A program made the translations under genes and the position numbers. The notes beneath the pieces were generated by a model. That model saw nothing but the letters and a program-made list of their open reading frames with translations. It made no database searches and had not been told where the DNA came from. A stretch of DNA of 64,000 bases from Nostoc sp. PCC 7107 (GTDB lineage Bacteria; Cyanobacteriota; Cyanobacteriia; Cyanobacteriales; Nostocaceae): positions 4,420,501-4,484,500 of the forward strand of contig NC_019676.1 in the NCBI RefSeq assembly GCF_000316625.1, in the 5' to 3' direction. This document shows, in pieces, positions 27,473 to 36,835 of the stretch; within the stretch, counting starts at the first letter, position 1; the number at the start of each line of letters is the position of its first letter.

Positions 27473-28273
27473 ATGAGACAAATCATTACTCAGGTTGATG
27501 CTTTTACCAATAAACCTTTTGCGGGGAATCCTGCGGCTGTGTGTGTTTTGCCTGCACCAAAAAGCGATCGCTGGATGCAGCAGGTAGCACAGGAGATGAA
27601 TTTGTCGGAAACGGCTTTTTTGGTGAAACAGGATGATGGCTTTAGTCTGCGTTGGTTTACGCCAGCGGTAGAAGTCCCGCTTTGTGGTCATGCAACTTTA
27701 GCCAGCGCCCACGTACTGTGGTCTGAAGGACATTTATCAAAGGATGAAGTGGCTCGATTTCATACCAAAAGTGGGTTATTGATTGCCAAGTTACAAAATG
27801 AATGGATTGAGCTAGATTTTCCGGTAAATAACTCACAAGTGGCGAAAGCACAACCGGAACTTAGTACAGCTTTAGGTGTAAATTACAATGCGGTTTACCA
27901 AAATTCCCTCGGTTATCTCGTAGAAGTAGAATCTGAGGATGTAGTACGGCAAATGCAGCCAAATTTTCAACTTCTCAAAACATTGCCTGTACATGGGGTA
28001 ATCGTTACTAGTAAAGTTCATCCAGGCTCAGAATATGATTTTGTTTCGCGCTTTTTTGCTCCAGCCCTCGGCATTGATGAAGATCCAGTGACAGGAGCCG
28101 CCCATTGTTGTTTAGCACCATTTTGGCGCGATCGCTTGCATAAAAATACTTTCTTGGCTTATCAAGCATCTAGTCGGGGCGGTGTCGTCAAGTTGTATTA
28201 TGATGGCGGCGATCGCGTACTCCTTTCTGGTCAAGCAATTACCATATTACAAGGTGAACTTACTAGTTTTTGA
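27473..28273 (+). CDS. PhzF-family isomerase/epimerase-like protein
   Basis: A 266-residue protein with the PhzF double hotdog-like fold. The N-terminal QVDAFTNKPFAGNPAAVCVL block is followed by MNLSETAFL, whose Glu is the proposed catalytic base. Later come CGHATLASAHVL and the mirrored motif DPVTGAAHCCLAPFW in the second half. PhzF proteins act in phenazine synthesis, but most cyanobacterial members have unknown isomerase or racemase roles. It lies 512 bp upstream of the NOS gene, too far to claim an operon. Confidence 0.9.
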   Translation: MRQIITQVDAFTNKPFAGNPAAVCVLPAPKSDRWMQQVAQEMNLSETAFLVKQDDGFSLRWFTPAVEVPLCGHATLASAHVLWSEGHLSKDEVARFHTKSGLLIAKLQNEWIELDFPVNNSQVAKAQPELSTALGVNYNAVYQNSLGYLVEVESEDVVRQMQPNFQLLKTLPVHGVIVTSKVHPGSEYDFVSRFFAPALGIDEDPVTGAAHCCLAPFWRDRLHKNTFLAYQASSRGGVVKLYYDGGDRVLLSGQAITILQGELTSF

Positions 28274-28785
28274 AACAAAAAGTAAAATTTAGCGGCAAGA
28301 TTGTAGTGATTTACACTTAAAAACCTGTATAATACAACGTTAAGTATCATCTAACACGCAAACTTAGTTAATGCCCCTTTAAGGATTTGTGAGTCAGTAT
28401 ATATGTGTAAATACCCGTTGAAAACGTATACAGAACGGATAGTTCAGGTATCAGAATCAATTATTAGAAACTTTCAACACCACTGAATCATCGTTCTAAC
28501 TCCAGTCAATGATCAATTATGGTGGCTGACTCTTCTAGGCTGTTTTGATCAATTTGATTTTGCCGATTTTTGAATGAGCATTTTGTAACCGATACGATAC
28601 AAAAATAGGAATTACACAACAAGATGCTTCGCTTTGTAGGGGATGAGGATTTGAAACCTTAACTACCCAAACTTTTGATGTCTTGTTTGAAGATTTCATT
28701 CCCGCAGAAATGAGATTAACTCTGGTGTTGCAGCGAATTTTGGTATCAACTTGAACTTGCTAGTCATCCCAATAATTTTTTACAC
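28274..28785. promoter_or_regulatory. Long upstream region of the NOS gene
   Basis: 512 bp without a gene. It contains TATAAT at 28328-28333 (no good -35 at 16-18 bp) and an inverted repeat TTTTGTA-N10-TACAAAA at 28581-28604 with GATACGATAC in the spacer, about 180 bp before the ATG. That could be an operator. I saw no exact GTA-N8-TAC NtcA site. No ribosome binding site is evident at ATG 28786. Confidence 0.35.
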
Positions 28786-31700
28786 ATGGATTACGATCAA
28801 CAACTGATTAATTTAACAGAAATCTCAGCTACAGATGTTCCATCTGGAGGAGATTTTAAATATAAATGTCGTGTACAGATACTTTCTGAGCAAGGACAAT
28901 CTGTTTTATCCAAGGATCTGTTTTCGCGGATGCAGCCCAGCTGGTTGTTGAATTTAACTAACTACAAAGACTGCGCGATCACCATTACACTGTGTTATCG
29001 CCAAGGCGATATGACGCAACCTTGGCAAGATGCCGGGACAGTTACCTTTGCGGCGCAAGATTTTCTGCATGGTCACAACTCAATTGAACTAGAATTTCCC
29101 ATCACCACCTGGAGTCTGGCACCCTACTTAACCCTGAAAACACGGATCACCCAGACTATTGGTGAAGCAAATAGCAGCACCGTCAACTTATTAGCCAATC
29201 AGCAAAGCCATACGCGTGTTCAACTGAAACCAACCTCAACAACCGACAAAGAAGTAGAAATTCCCGCAGCTATTCCCCTGACAGCCAATGAAGAAGTCAT
29301 CGTCAAGGATGTCTGGAATAAGCTACGGGCTTGGAAAGAACTGCAAATGGAAAAGTTCTTTAAACGGCTGTTGCTAGAAGAACCAGAACTAGAACATATC
29401 TTTGGTGAAGCGATCGACAGCATAACAGATTACTTTTATGAGTTATTTGATTACTGTATTCACCAACTCCAGCCCCACACCCAAAACATTATTTCTGAAC
29501 CTCTCACAGGTGTGCCTTACGAAAAAGGCGATGACTTCGATACAGTAGAAGACTACGGGGCTTTGTTTGCGGATATTGGGATGCGTCCCCACCACTGGGT
29601 AAAAGCGCGACAAGTGTGGATGTGGATGTTACCCTCGATTCCTTATCTGGAAGAATACGATCGCCAAGATTTAGCTAAAGGTGTTAATTCTGCGCTTTAC
29701 AAGTTTTTCAATACCCATATCATTGTCCCAATGGTAGAAGCAGTCCGTTGTTATGAAGACGCTTTACCACAAGAATTACTCCAGGAGATGACAGACACTT
29801 GGCAGATATTTAGCCAAAACAAGCAAGAAATGGGGATGGTATTTTATCAGACCTTATTTGAAAAATATCCCTTTGTGTTGCCGATTTTTGGCAGGGCAGA
29901 TATTGATTACCTATCTTTGCACCTGTTTCAATCATTGGATTTTCTCATGCGTTGCTTGAAAAGCGAAACCACTGATGAACTGTTGCTGGAACTGCGATTA
30001 TTAGGACAAATTCACGGCAATGTGGGAGTACCATCTTGTGCATACCCTGCCATTTCGGACACCATGTTTGTCTTATTTGAAAAGTATGTGCCGAATTTTA
30101 CCCCAGAATTACGGCGGGCATGGCAGACATTGTTTAATCGCGTCACCAATGTGATGAAGTTGCCTAAGCTGAATGAAGAAAGGTTATTAAAAAAAGCCAA
30201 GCAATTTCTCGAAGTGATTGCGACTGAACAAGGTTGGGAACCAGAACATCAAAAACTACGTTGGGCAGAAATTCAAGCAGAAGTTCAAGCCACAGGTGCT
30301 TACAGTCATACCTACGAAGAACTCGCCTATGGCGCACAGTTAGCTTGGCGGAATGCTTCCAAATGTATTGGTCGGATTCAGTGGAATAATATGGTGGTGC
30401 GTGATTGCCGTCATGTTACCGACCCTGATGAAATGTTCAAAGAATTAGTCGAACATTTGCGTTTAGGGACAAATGGCGGCAATATTCAAGTGATCATGAC
30501 CGCATTTCGTCCCAAACAACCGAAAGAACGTTGGGGGCCTCGCCTGTGGAATCCCCAATTACTGCGTTACGCCGCCTACGAACAACCAGATGGCAGTGTG
30601 ATAGGCGATCGCGCTAACTTAGATTTAACTAAAGCAGTGATCAAACTAGGTTGGCAACCACCATCACCCCGCACCCCTTACGATATTTTACCGATAGTGA
30701 TTGAAGTGCCGGGAATGGAGCCAAAGCTTTATGAATTCCCCCAAGACGAAATTTTAGAAATAGACATTGAACATCCCAGCATTAGCGAATTCAAATCTTT
30801 AGGGTTGCGCTGGTATGCCATCCCTGCCATCAGTAATTTCCGTATGGATATTGGTGGCATTACTTACGCTTGCGTCCCCTTTAATGGCTGGTACATGGGT
30901 ACAGAAATCATGCGTGATTTCATGGAAGAAGGACGTTACGACAAACTCGAAGACATCGCCAAAGTACTGCAATTAGATATTAGTTCCGAGCAGACCTTGT
31001 GGCGCGATCGCGTCGCCTTAGAATTGAATATTGCTGTCCTGTACTCCTTCCAAAAAGCGAAGGTAACAATGGTAGATCATCAATCTGCCTCGCGCCAGTA
31101 CCTCGCCCACGATTTGCGCGAAAAGAAAGCAGGTAGAGAGTGTCCGGCGGAATGGGGTTGGGTGATGCCACCAGCCGGCGGTAGCGCTTGTCCGGTTTGG
31201 CATCATCAAACACGGGACTTTTATTTAGAACCAGCCTATCACCATGCAGCCGATCGCTGGGCAGTAGAAGATGGGATTGACCTGGAAAAAATCACGACTT
31301 TTGCTTCTGAAGACGACAATAAGCAAGACCGCATTTTGATTTTATATGCCTCAGAAACTGGCACAGCCGAAGGTTTTGCCCGGACTGTAGCACGGCAATT
31401 AAATCGTTATCGTCCCAAGGTGATGGAACTGGATGAGTACAACCCCGACCTTTTAGCTTCGGAGAAACTACTACTAATTGTCACCTCCACCTTTGGTAAT
31501 GGGGAAATGCCAGGGAACGGCAAAAAATTCTTGCATTGGTTGAAAAAGCAACCGCCTGGTTCCCTGATGAGTTTAAATTATTCTGTGTTGGGGCTGGGTA
31601 GTACCGTATACGAACACTTCTGTGCGGCAGGAATTGCGGTTGATAAAGCCTTAGCTCGCTCAGGGGCAAACTCTATCGCTCCCTTACATAAAGCTGACGA

Positions 31701-33231
31701 AATCAAAGGACAAGCCGACACCTTTAAACAGTGGGTGAGATTAATTAGTCGTGTTTTAGGTGAAGATGCCACAGCCGCCGATGGGACTACGGCTCATGCG
31801 CCTCAATTGCAGGTGAAAGTGTTGAATGTCGCCGAAGTTCTCAATCTTTCTTGTATTATCGGCAGTGGCGATCGCGGTATAGCCGTTCCTGTAGTTGCAA
31901 ATCAAGAATTGCTGCAAGAAGTAATTCCCGGTAGCCGTTCCACCCGATTTATCAGCTTCGATATTGCTAATACCAACCTGACGTATGAAACAGGCGATCA
32001 TGTGGCAGTGTATCCTTGCAACTCATCAGCATTGGTGCAGCGAATTTGCGATCGCCTGAATGTCACTCAAGACACCTACTTCAGTGCTAGTTACGTTACC
32101 GCTGATGGTCAGGAAACCGAAGACAAACCCCCAGTTGCCGTACCTACAACTGTCGGTCATGTGCTACATGAAGAGCTAGATTTAGCCTTGCGGGAACCAT
32201 TCAATGATTTATTGGCATATTTACACTCCGCCACATCAAACCTCACAGAAAAACAACGCCTAGAAACTTGGTTAGAAATTCTCCGCCAAGGTGAAGACCA
32301 TCCCGACAGCATCGCGCTCACCAAAAATATCACCGACAATTACATGAGCGTGGCTGACTTATTCGATGAATTCCCCGCCGCCAAAATTACCCTCGCCGCC
32401 TTACTAGAGTTACTCCCCAGACAGAAACCCCGTCTGTACTCCATTTCCTCCTGTCCCTTGCTACATCCCCAAGAAATTCAAATCACAGTGGGGGTATTGC
32501 AAATTACCACCGATGCAGGCAAAGTCCGTCAAGGGCTGTGTTCCAACTACCTAGCTGGATTGGAAGTAGGCACAACAGTAAGAATTGACGTTCGTACCTC
32601 CACCTTCCGTCCACCCAGTGATCCAGAAGCAATGATGTTGATGGTAGGCCCAGGTACTGGGGTTTCACCGTTAATTGGCTTCTTGCAATACCGACAAGCC
32701 CTGTGGCAACAAGGACAACCCTTAGCAGACGCAGCTTTATTCTTTGGTTGTCGTAATCACCAGGACTTCCTCTATCAAGAGCAATTGCAGACATGGTACA
32801 ACCAGGGCGTGCTATCAGAATTAAACGTGGCTTTTTCTCGCCAAGGCGGAGAAAAAGTCTACGTTCAACATTTGATGCAGCGCAAACCCCAAGAAATCTG
32901 GCAACTGTTGAGTCATCCAAAATGCCACTATTATGTTTGTGGTGATGCCAAAATGGCCGATGATGTTTATGAAGTCATGTTAGCGATCGCCAATACTGAA
33001 GGTGGTTTATCACACCTAGAAGCTGTCCAGTTCTTTGACAAAATGAAACAGGAAAAACGCTTCACTGCCGATGTTTGGGGAATCACACTCAACTACAAAC
33101 AAGCCATCAAACAAGTGCAGAAAGATAACTACTCAAAAGCCCAAAGATGGCTGGATCGTGTTAATCAATCGGCAGATGATCAGGCACAAGTTCCAGAGGT
33201 AGCAACACCATCCATTGCCTATAATATTTGA
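28786..33231 (+). CDS. Globin-containing nitric oxide synthase with fused reductase
   Basis: A 1481-residue multidomain enzyme. (1) Residues about 1-160: beta-rich domain of unknown family. (2) About 166-320: globin-like domain in which Phe192 and Phe261 fall where haem globins have Tyr-B10 and proximal His. (3) About 328-465: globin with Tyr354 (B10) and His410 (QIHGNVGV). (4) About 475-835: NOS oxygenase with haem-thiolate Cys527 (SKCIGRIQW) and arginine-binding Glu707 (GWYMGTEI). (5) From 849: FMN domain ([10 protein letters not shown]). (6) FAD/NADPH reductase with RLYS at 1216-1219, GPGTG at 1288-1292 and [11 protein letters not shown] near the end. NOS converts L-arginine, O2 and NADPH to citrulline and NO; the Tyr-B10 globin could oxidise NO to nitrate. 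No calmodulin helix is seen in the short oxygenase-FMN linker. The known relative is the NOS of Synechococcus sp. PCC 7335. Confidence 0.95.
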   Translation: MDYDQQLINLTEISATDVPSGGDFKYKCRVQILSEQGQSVLSKDLFSRMQPSWLLNLTNYKDCAITITLCYRQGDMTQPWQDAGTVTFAAQDFLHGHNSIELEFPITTWSLAPYLTLKTRITQTIGEANSSTVNLLANQQSHTRVQLKPTSTTDKEVEIPAAIPLTANEEVIVKDVWNKLRAWKELQMEKFFKRLLLEEPELEHIFGEAIDSITDYFYELFDYCIHQLQPHTQNIISEPLTGVPYEKGDDFDTVEDYGALFADIGMRPHHWVKARQVWMWMLPSIPYLEEYDRQDLAKGVNSALYKFFNTHIIVPMVEAVRCYEDALPQELLQEMTDTWQIFSQNKQEMGMVFYQTLFEKYPFVLPIFGRADIDYLSLHLFQSLDFLMRCLKSETTDELLLELRLLGQIHGNVGVPSCAYPAISDTMFVLFEKYVPNFTPELRRAWQTLFNRVTNVMKLPKLNEERLLKKAKQFLEVIATEQGWEPEHQKLRWAEIQAEVQATGAYSHTYEELAYGAQLAWRNASKCIGRIQWNNMVVRDCRHVTDPDEMFKELVEHLRLGTNGGNIQVIMTAFRPKQPKERWGPRLWNPQLLRYAAYEQPDGSVIGDRANLDLTKAVIKLGWQPPSPRTPYDILPIVIEVPGMEPKLYEFPQDEILEIDIEHPSISEFKSLGLRWYAIPAISNFRMDIGGITYACVPFNGWYMGTEIMRDFMEEGRYDKLEDIAKVLQLDISSEQTLWRDRVALELNIAVLYSFQKAKVTMVDHQSASRQYLAHDLREKKAGRECPAEWGWVMPPAGGSACPVWHHQTRDFYLEPAYHHAADRWAVEDGIDLEKITTFASEDDNKQDRILILYASETGTAEGFARTVARQLNRYRPKVMELDEYNPDLLASEKLLLIVTSTFGNGEMPGNGKKFLHWLKKQPPGSLMSLNYSVLGLGSTVYEHFCAAGIAVDKALARSGANSIAPLHKADEIKGQADTFKQWVRLISRVLGEDATAADGTTAHAPQLQVKVLNVAEVLNLSCIIGSGDRGIAVPVVANQELLQEVIPGSRSTRFISFDIANTNLTYETGDHVAVYPCNSSALVQRICDRLNVTQDTYFSASYVTADGQETEDKPPVAVPTTVGHVLHEELDLALREPFNDLLAYLHSATSNLTEKQRLETWLEILRQGEDHPDSIALTKNITDNYMSVADLFDEFPAAKITLAALLELLPRQKPRLYSISSCPLLHPQEIQITVGVLQITTDAGKVRQGLCSNYLAGLEVGTTVRIDVRTSTFRPPSDPEAMMLMVGPGTGVSPLIGFLQYRQALWQQGQPLADAALFFGCRNHQDFLYQEQLQTWYNQGVLSELNVAFSRQGGEKVYVQHLMQRKPQEIWQLLSHPKCHYYVCGDAKMADDVYEVMLAIANTEGGLSHLEAVQFFDKMKQEKRFTADVWGITLNYKQAIKQVQKDNYSKAQRWLDRVNQSADDQAQVPEVATPSIAYNI

Positions 33232-33275
33232 GACATGATGGGATGATGATTTACTGTTGAAAATCAGTAAAGATT

Positions 33276-33314
33276 AGATCCCCGATTTCTTTGAGAAATC
33301 GGGGATCTTTTATT
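33276..33314 (+). terminator. Rho-independent terminator after NOS
   Basis: A perfect 15-bp stem (AGATCCCCGATTTCT and complement) with a TTG loop, then TTTATT, 45 bp after the NOS stop. It probably separates NOS from the permease gene. Confidence 0.85.
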
Positions 33315-33472
33315 CATGAATTACTGAGATTTTATTTATTTTTGTGATTCAGCTTCAATTTTCTGATAAATTTAATTTCAGAAAACTATCATATATTCCC
33401 TTGAGTTATCTATTAACTGTTTTTTGTTGATTGCCACAGTAATATGTAGACGTTCCAAATAAAAACTGAGGC

Positions 33473-34045
33473 ATGGAACAAACTATATTTTTAGATTTTT
33501 TAGCCAGCCTACAAAAACTGTTCGTAGGTTACATTCCGGCTGCTGTTTTCGGTAGCTTTATTGGATATTTCATTGGCATAAATGTTACAGTGTATCAGAT
33601 TTTTAGAAGAATATTTCAGATACCCAATAGCATTCCACCTTTAGCCCTACTCCCAATTGCTCTTGTCTTATTTCAAGATAGTGAACCTGCTGCGGTAACG
33701 GTGATATTTATTGCCACTCTCTGGACAATTATCATTAATGTGGCAATAGGTTTACAACATTTTCGTAGGCAAAATAATAACTTTCGGGCTGCTATATTTC
33801 ATGTATTTCATGCCCTGAAAGTTGGCATTTGGGTAGCGTGGTTTACAGTTATTGCCATAGAAATGTTAATTGGCCCTAGAGGCTTAGGCTTTCTTCTCTG
33901 GGAAGCCTACAAAGCTGGTAATACTAATAACATCATTCAGTTTTTACTCTACATTGGTATTATCGGCACTTTGTTGGATCAATTTTTAGATTTTATGGGG
34001 TCTCTATTGGCACAGATGATTTCTGAGAGTAAAAAATCTACTTAA
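33473..34045 (+). CDS. Orphan NrtB-like ABC permease lacking the coupling loop
   Basis: A 190-residue integral membrane protein with about five helices. Segments SIPPLALLPIALVLFQDSEPAAV, TLWTIIINVAIGL and VIAIEMLIGPRGLGFLLWEAY match the NrtB/SsuC/TauC group of nitrate, sulfonate and taurine importers. Typical members have about 270 residues. Between NVAIGLQ and WVAWF some 25 residues are missing, which is where the EAA loop that grips the ATPase should be. No ATPase or binding-protein gene is nearby. It may be a pseudogenised or repurposed permease. It follows NOS on the same strand by 241 bp, with a terminator between. Confidence 0.65.
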   Translation: MEQTIFLDFLASLQKLFVGYIPAAVFGSFIGYFIGINVTVYQIFRRIFQIPNSIPPLALLPIALVLFQDSEPAAVTVIFIATLWTIIINVAIGLQHFRRQNNNFRAAIFHVFHALKVGIWVAWFTVIAIEMLIGPRGLGFLLWEAYKAGNTNNIIQFLLYIGIIGTLLDQFLDFMGSLLAQMISESKKST

Positions 34046-34049
34046 CTTT

Positions 34050-35450
34050 TTATTTGGGTTTACGAATTGCACTTTGCCAGTTAATAGTTTGCTTTGCCGA
34101 ACGTTCTCCTAATAAGCGCGTTGCTATCACTTCAATATCAACATTTGTACCAGGACGTAAGGCATCTTCTGGGATTTTTAGCTTGCCTAACGCCAAAATA
34201 AACCGATTATAGTCACGGGTGACAAAATCAGATGGAACATCACCTTCATAAACAGTTTTATAGTCAGAGAAACCGCCAAAGTTATCCCGCGCCCGGAATT
34301 TCACGCGAAATTTAGTCTGAAGCACATCAGATTTGGCTGCTAAATCGACTATTTTTAAGTTGAGGTTTTCTCCCGCATCCGCAAATTCGGCTACCGCTAA
34401 CCGGGTAACATCTTGTTTGAGAATTGCGTGGTTAACGTTATAGGTTGTCAAATTATTCTCACTTTTACTGTTAGCATCAACCCACAAATCATCAGGGAAA
34501 GTAACTTCTACTTGCTTACTATCATTTAAAGTGACTGTGATAGATTGATTGCCAAAACTTTCACTTGGTTGTTTTTCCTGCCAAACAATTTGAAAAGACT
34601 CTTCCAAACGTTGTTCAAATTCGCGGTACTCATCAGCAATCATCGAACCAGGCGCAAGTAACGAAGTTGCACCTGTACGCAGGTTCCATTTATTTTTCGA
34701 GAGGATGAACTTTTGACCAGTTAATTCTGCAATGAATAATTTAATGCTAGGAGTGTCAGTTGCCAAGGGTTCTTTACCATTCACAATACTCAACACTCCT
34801 AAACGCCCGTTACTACCATCCCTACCATCGCTACCGTTGCTTCCATCCCGTCCGTTGTAACATCTATAACGCTTCTTAGTACATTTGTAATCAGAACTAC
34901 CAGGAGTACCTTTGCAGGTTTCCACTTCCCAACTGCGCCTGCGACAATTGCAACCAGATGTACCATTCCCCCCACGTCCACCGCGTCCGCCTTCGCCTGG
35001 GGTAGCACGAACAAGAATTTTGCGTAAATCGGCTAAATTGTTGTAGTAAGCCGTGACAGAACCGCCATTTCCGCCATCTCCGCCTTTACCACCATTGCCA
35101 CCTGCACCGCCATTAGCTGCATGAATATCACGATTTCCCTTCTCTGGTTGATAACCGCAGTCAGGGCGATAACCATGTCCACCGTCTTCGCCATCCTCTC
35201 CATCTTGACCTGATAAGTCTAAGTTGGCTGCTGAACCATCGACAAAGATGGTTTGATTTTGACCGTCGCGGCCATCTCTACCCGATCGCCCACTTGTCCC
35301 CACACTCCCATCTCTGCCATAATCTCGATTAGCGAGGTAGTTGTTATTAGCGATCACTGGACATAATACAGAACTAGATGCAGGTAACAAGCTAGTAAAT
35401 AAGCAGAATGTCAGCAAAAGTGGCAGCTTACCGCTCAGACTGTTGGACAT
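34050..35450 (-). CDS. Secreted Gly-rich, collagen-like low-complexity protein
   Basis: A 466-residue protein with a Sec signal (LLLTFCLFTSLLPASSS). Two Gly-rich blocks (residues about 40-95 and 110-230) are built of GRDGxxG, GEDG and GGxGG units, with a Cys-rich insert (GCNC, a dozen Cys in total) between the second block halves. A 230-residue C-terminal part is without recognised motif but beta-rich. The Gly repeats are collagen-like but irregular, and no Pro at Y positions is evident. An extracellular structural or matrix role is inferred. It converges on the orphan permease, with 4 bp between stops. Confidence 0.6.
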   Translation of the reverse strand: MSNSLSGKLPLLLTFCLFTSLLPASSSVLCPVIANNNYLANRDYGRDGSVGTSGRSGRDGRDGQNQTIFVDGSAANLDLSGQDGEDGEDGGHGYRPDCGYQPEKGNRDIHAANGGAGGNGGKGGDGGNGGSVTAYYNNLADLRKILVRATPGEGGRGGRGGNGTSGCNCRRRSWEVETCKGTPGSSDYKCTKKRYRCYNGRDGSNGSDGRDGSNGRLGVLSIVNGKEPLATDTPSIKLFIAELTGQKFILSKNKWNLRTGATSLLAPGSMIADEYREFEQRLEESFQIVWQEKQPSESFGNQSITVTLNDSKQVEVTFPDDLWVDANSKSENNLTTYNVNHAILKQDVTRLAVAEFADAGENLNLKIVDLAAKSDVLQTKFRVKFRARDNFGGFSDYKTVYEGDVPSDFVTRDYNRFILALGKLKIPEDALRPGTNVDIEVIATRLLGERSAKQTINWQSAIRKPK

Positions 35451-35617
35451 CGGCTGAAACCTAATCTTGAGTGATATTTACTGAATATGACGCTGCATCA
35501 CAGGAATTTGCTCCTGATTTCTACTTATAGAATATTACAAATATGAAGTGTGAAGTATAAAGTATGAAATTAGGGAGCATCCCACTTTGTTGAATAGACT
35601 ATCAATTGAAGAAAAAC

Positions 35618-36037
35618 TCATTCTCGCCAATTATCGATGACTAAAGGGTATCTTAATGCTTGAATGTTCTGATAATGTCTAGTATTACCTGTTACTAAAA
35701 CTAAGTTATTTGCGATCGCTGTAGCAGCTATTAAGACATCTGCTAATCCGATTGGTTGTCCTGATGTTTCTAAATCTGCTTGAATCAAACCTGAAAGTTC
35801 TTCACAGCTTTGGTCTAAAGGCAAGATTTCCAGTTGAGATAAATCTGTTAAAAACTCTTGAATCCGGTCATTACGATTTATTTTCCTCCATCCCTTGATA
35901 ATTTCTGAAACAGTAATCACAGAAATTGTGTACTGTTGCCATATACCTTTATAACCAATGGCTTTAGCATTTATTTTAGGATTTTTTAATTTGCGAATTT
36001 CTGATAAAATATCCGTATCAATTAAAGATTTTCTCAC
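35618..36037 (-). CDS. VapC-type PIN-domain toxin
   Basis: A 139-residue PIN RNase: LIDTDILSEI (first Asp), SVITVSEIIKGW (Glu), GLADVLIAATA (Asp) and LVTGNTRHYQ (last acidic pocket replaced by N). The VapC order of acidic residues is intact for three of four. It follows the small antitoxin-like gene by 8 bp, the classical VapBC arrangement. It probably cleaves tRNA or rRNA when free of its partner. Confidence 0.85.
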   Translation of the reverse strand: MRKSLIDTDILSEIRKLKNPKINAKAIGYKGIWQQYTISVITVSEIIKGWRKINRNDRIQEFLTDLSQLEILPLDQSCEELSGLIQADLETSGQPIGLADVLIAATAIANNLVLVTGNTRHYQNIQALRYPLVIDNWRE

Positions 36038-36045
36038 ACCTAAAT

Positions 36046-36270
36046 TTAGTCTCTATAATTCCTATCTCTTAAAATATCTGCAACCATTTTATCAACTAAT
36101 TCGGCTTCATCAGCCCATTTACCGATAAATGTATCATTAAGAATTTCTGGTTGTGTTAATTGATCAATCATTGCTTTGATTATGTCAGAAATTTCGCAAT
36201 TATAGGTTTGTGCCAATTGGTTGATTTTGGTAAATGTTTCTTGATCGAGTTCTATTTCTAGTTTTTGCAT
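36046..36270 (-). CDS. VapB-like antitoxin
   Basis: A 74-residue protein: an N-terminal beta-strand (KLEIELDQETFTKINQLA) and two helices fit a ribbon-helix-helix-like DNA-binding domain. The C-terminal acidic part (DEAELVDKMVADILRDRN) would wrap the toxin. It is the first gene of the pair. Confidence 0.75.
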   Translation of the reverse strand: MQKLEIELDQETFTKINQLAQTYNCEISDIIKAMIDQLTQPEILNDTFIGKWADEAELVDKMVADILRDRNYRD

Positions 36271-36329
36271 AGGTAATTAAGAAGTTGGAAATTAACAGCT
36301 TATATTAATTATAAGTGAATGGATTTTGT

Positions 36330-36521
36330 TTACTGCCGTAACCAAGAGCGAAGCCAACGCCACAACTGACGCAACCACGCCCAACAACCACGGCGAGTAA
36401 CTACAGGCATTTGTGGTTGAGAAAGACGCTCAATTGCATCGTTGCAGAGTTTCACATTAGCATTGATTCCCATTGACTGAAATAGTTCACGCGCATTGCG
36501 ATAAGCGAATAGAATTCGCTA
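36330..36521 (-). pseudogene. Fragment of a larger protein gene
   Basis: An open stretch of about 63 codons on the minus strand reads FAYRNARELFQSMGINANVKLCNDAIERLS and ends in a Trp/Arg-rich tail. It resembles the C-terminus of TPR-type cyanobacterial proteins, but no start codon or upstream part is present. It is probably the stump of a lost gene. Confidence 0.45.
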
Positions 36522-36800
36522 CTACACAAACAAAGTCCACCTGTGTGGACTTAATAAAATAACCCGCGTAGGCGGGTTTTGCCTGCATAGCCGCGATTTC
36601 TAATCGCTGAAAAAATATGACTCTTAGTCACCCCTCGGACTGAATTCATAGTCTCATAGCGCCAGTCATCTCAAGATGACTCAACCAAAAATTTCTTCCA
36701 GTCCACTTAAGTGGACTTCGGCTATAAGCCTGGAAATTTGGTTCTAGGCGGCGGGATTTGATTGAACTGTTGCAGAGATATTGTATACAACATCTCTACA
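36505..36800. repeat. Hairpin-rich dispersed repeat cluster
   Basis: Consecutive hairpins: GCGAATAGAATTCGC, GTCCACCTGTGTGGAC, AACCCGCGTAGGCGGGTT, AGTCCACTTAAGTGGACT, and the AGAGAT...ATCTCT palindrome near 36776-36800. The series looks like a known type of Nostoc dispersed intergenic repeat and carries no gene. Confidence 0.65.
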
Positions 36801-36835
36801 GAATTTATCGAGTGTAGCTTCTCAGAGAATTGCTA

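Noticed and set aside
28328-28333. TATAAT as the NOS promoter
   Set aside because: No acceptable -35 at 16-18 bp and it lies about 450 bp from the start codon; kept only as a note.
28274-28785. NtcA binding site ahead of NOS
   Set aside because: Near matches such as GTA-N10-TAC occur, but none has the required N8 spacing.
30980-31213. Minus-strand reading frames inside the NOS gene
   Set aside because: They are shadows of a conserved enzyme with intact catalytic residues, and have no ribosome binding site or family match.
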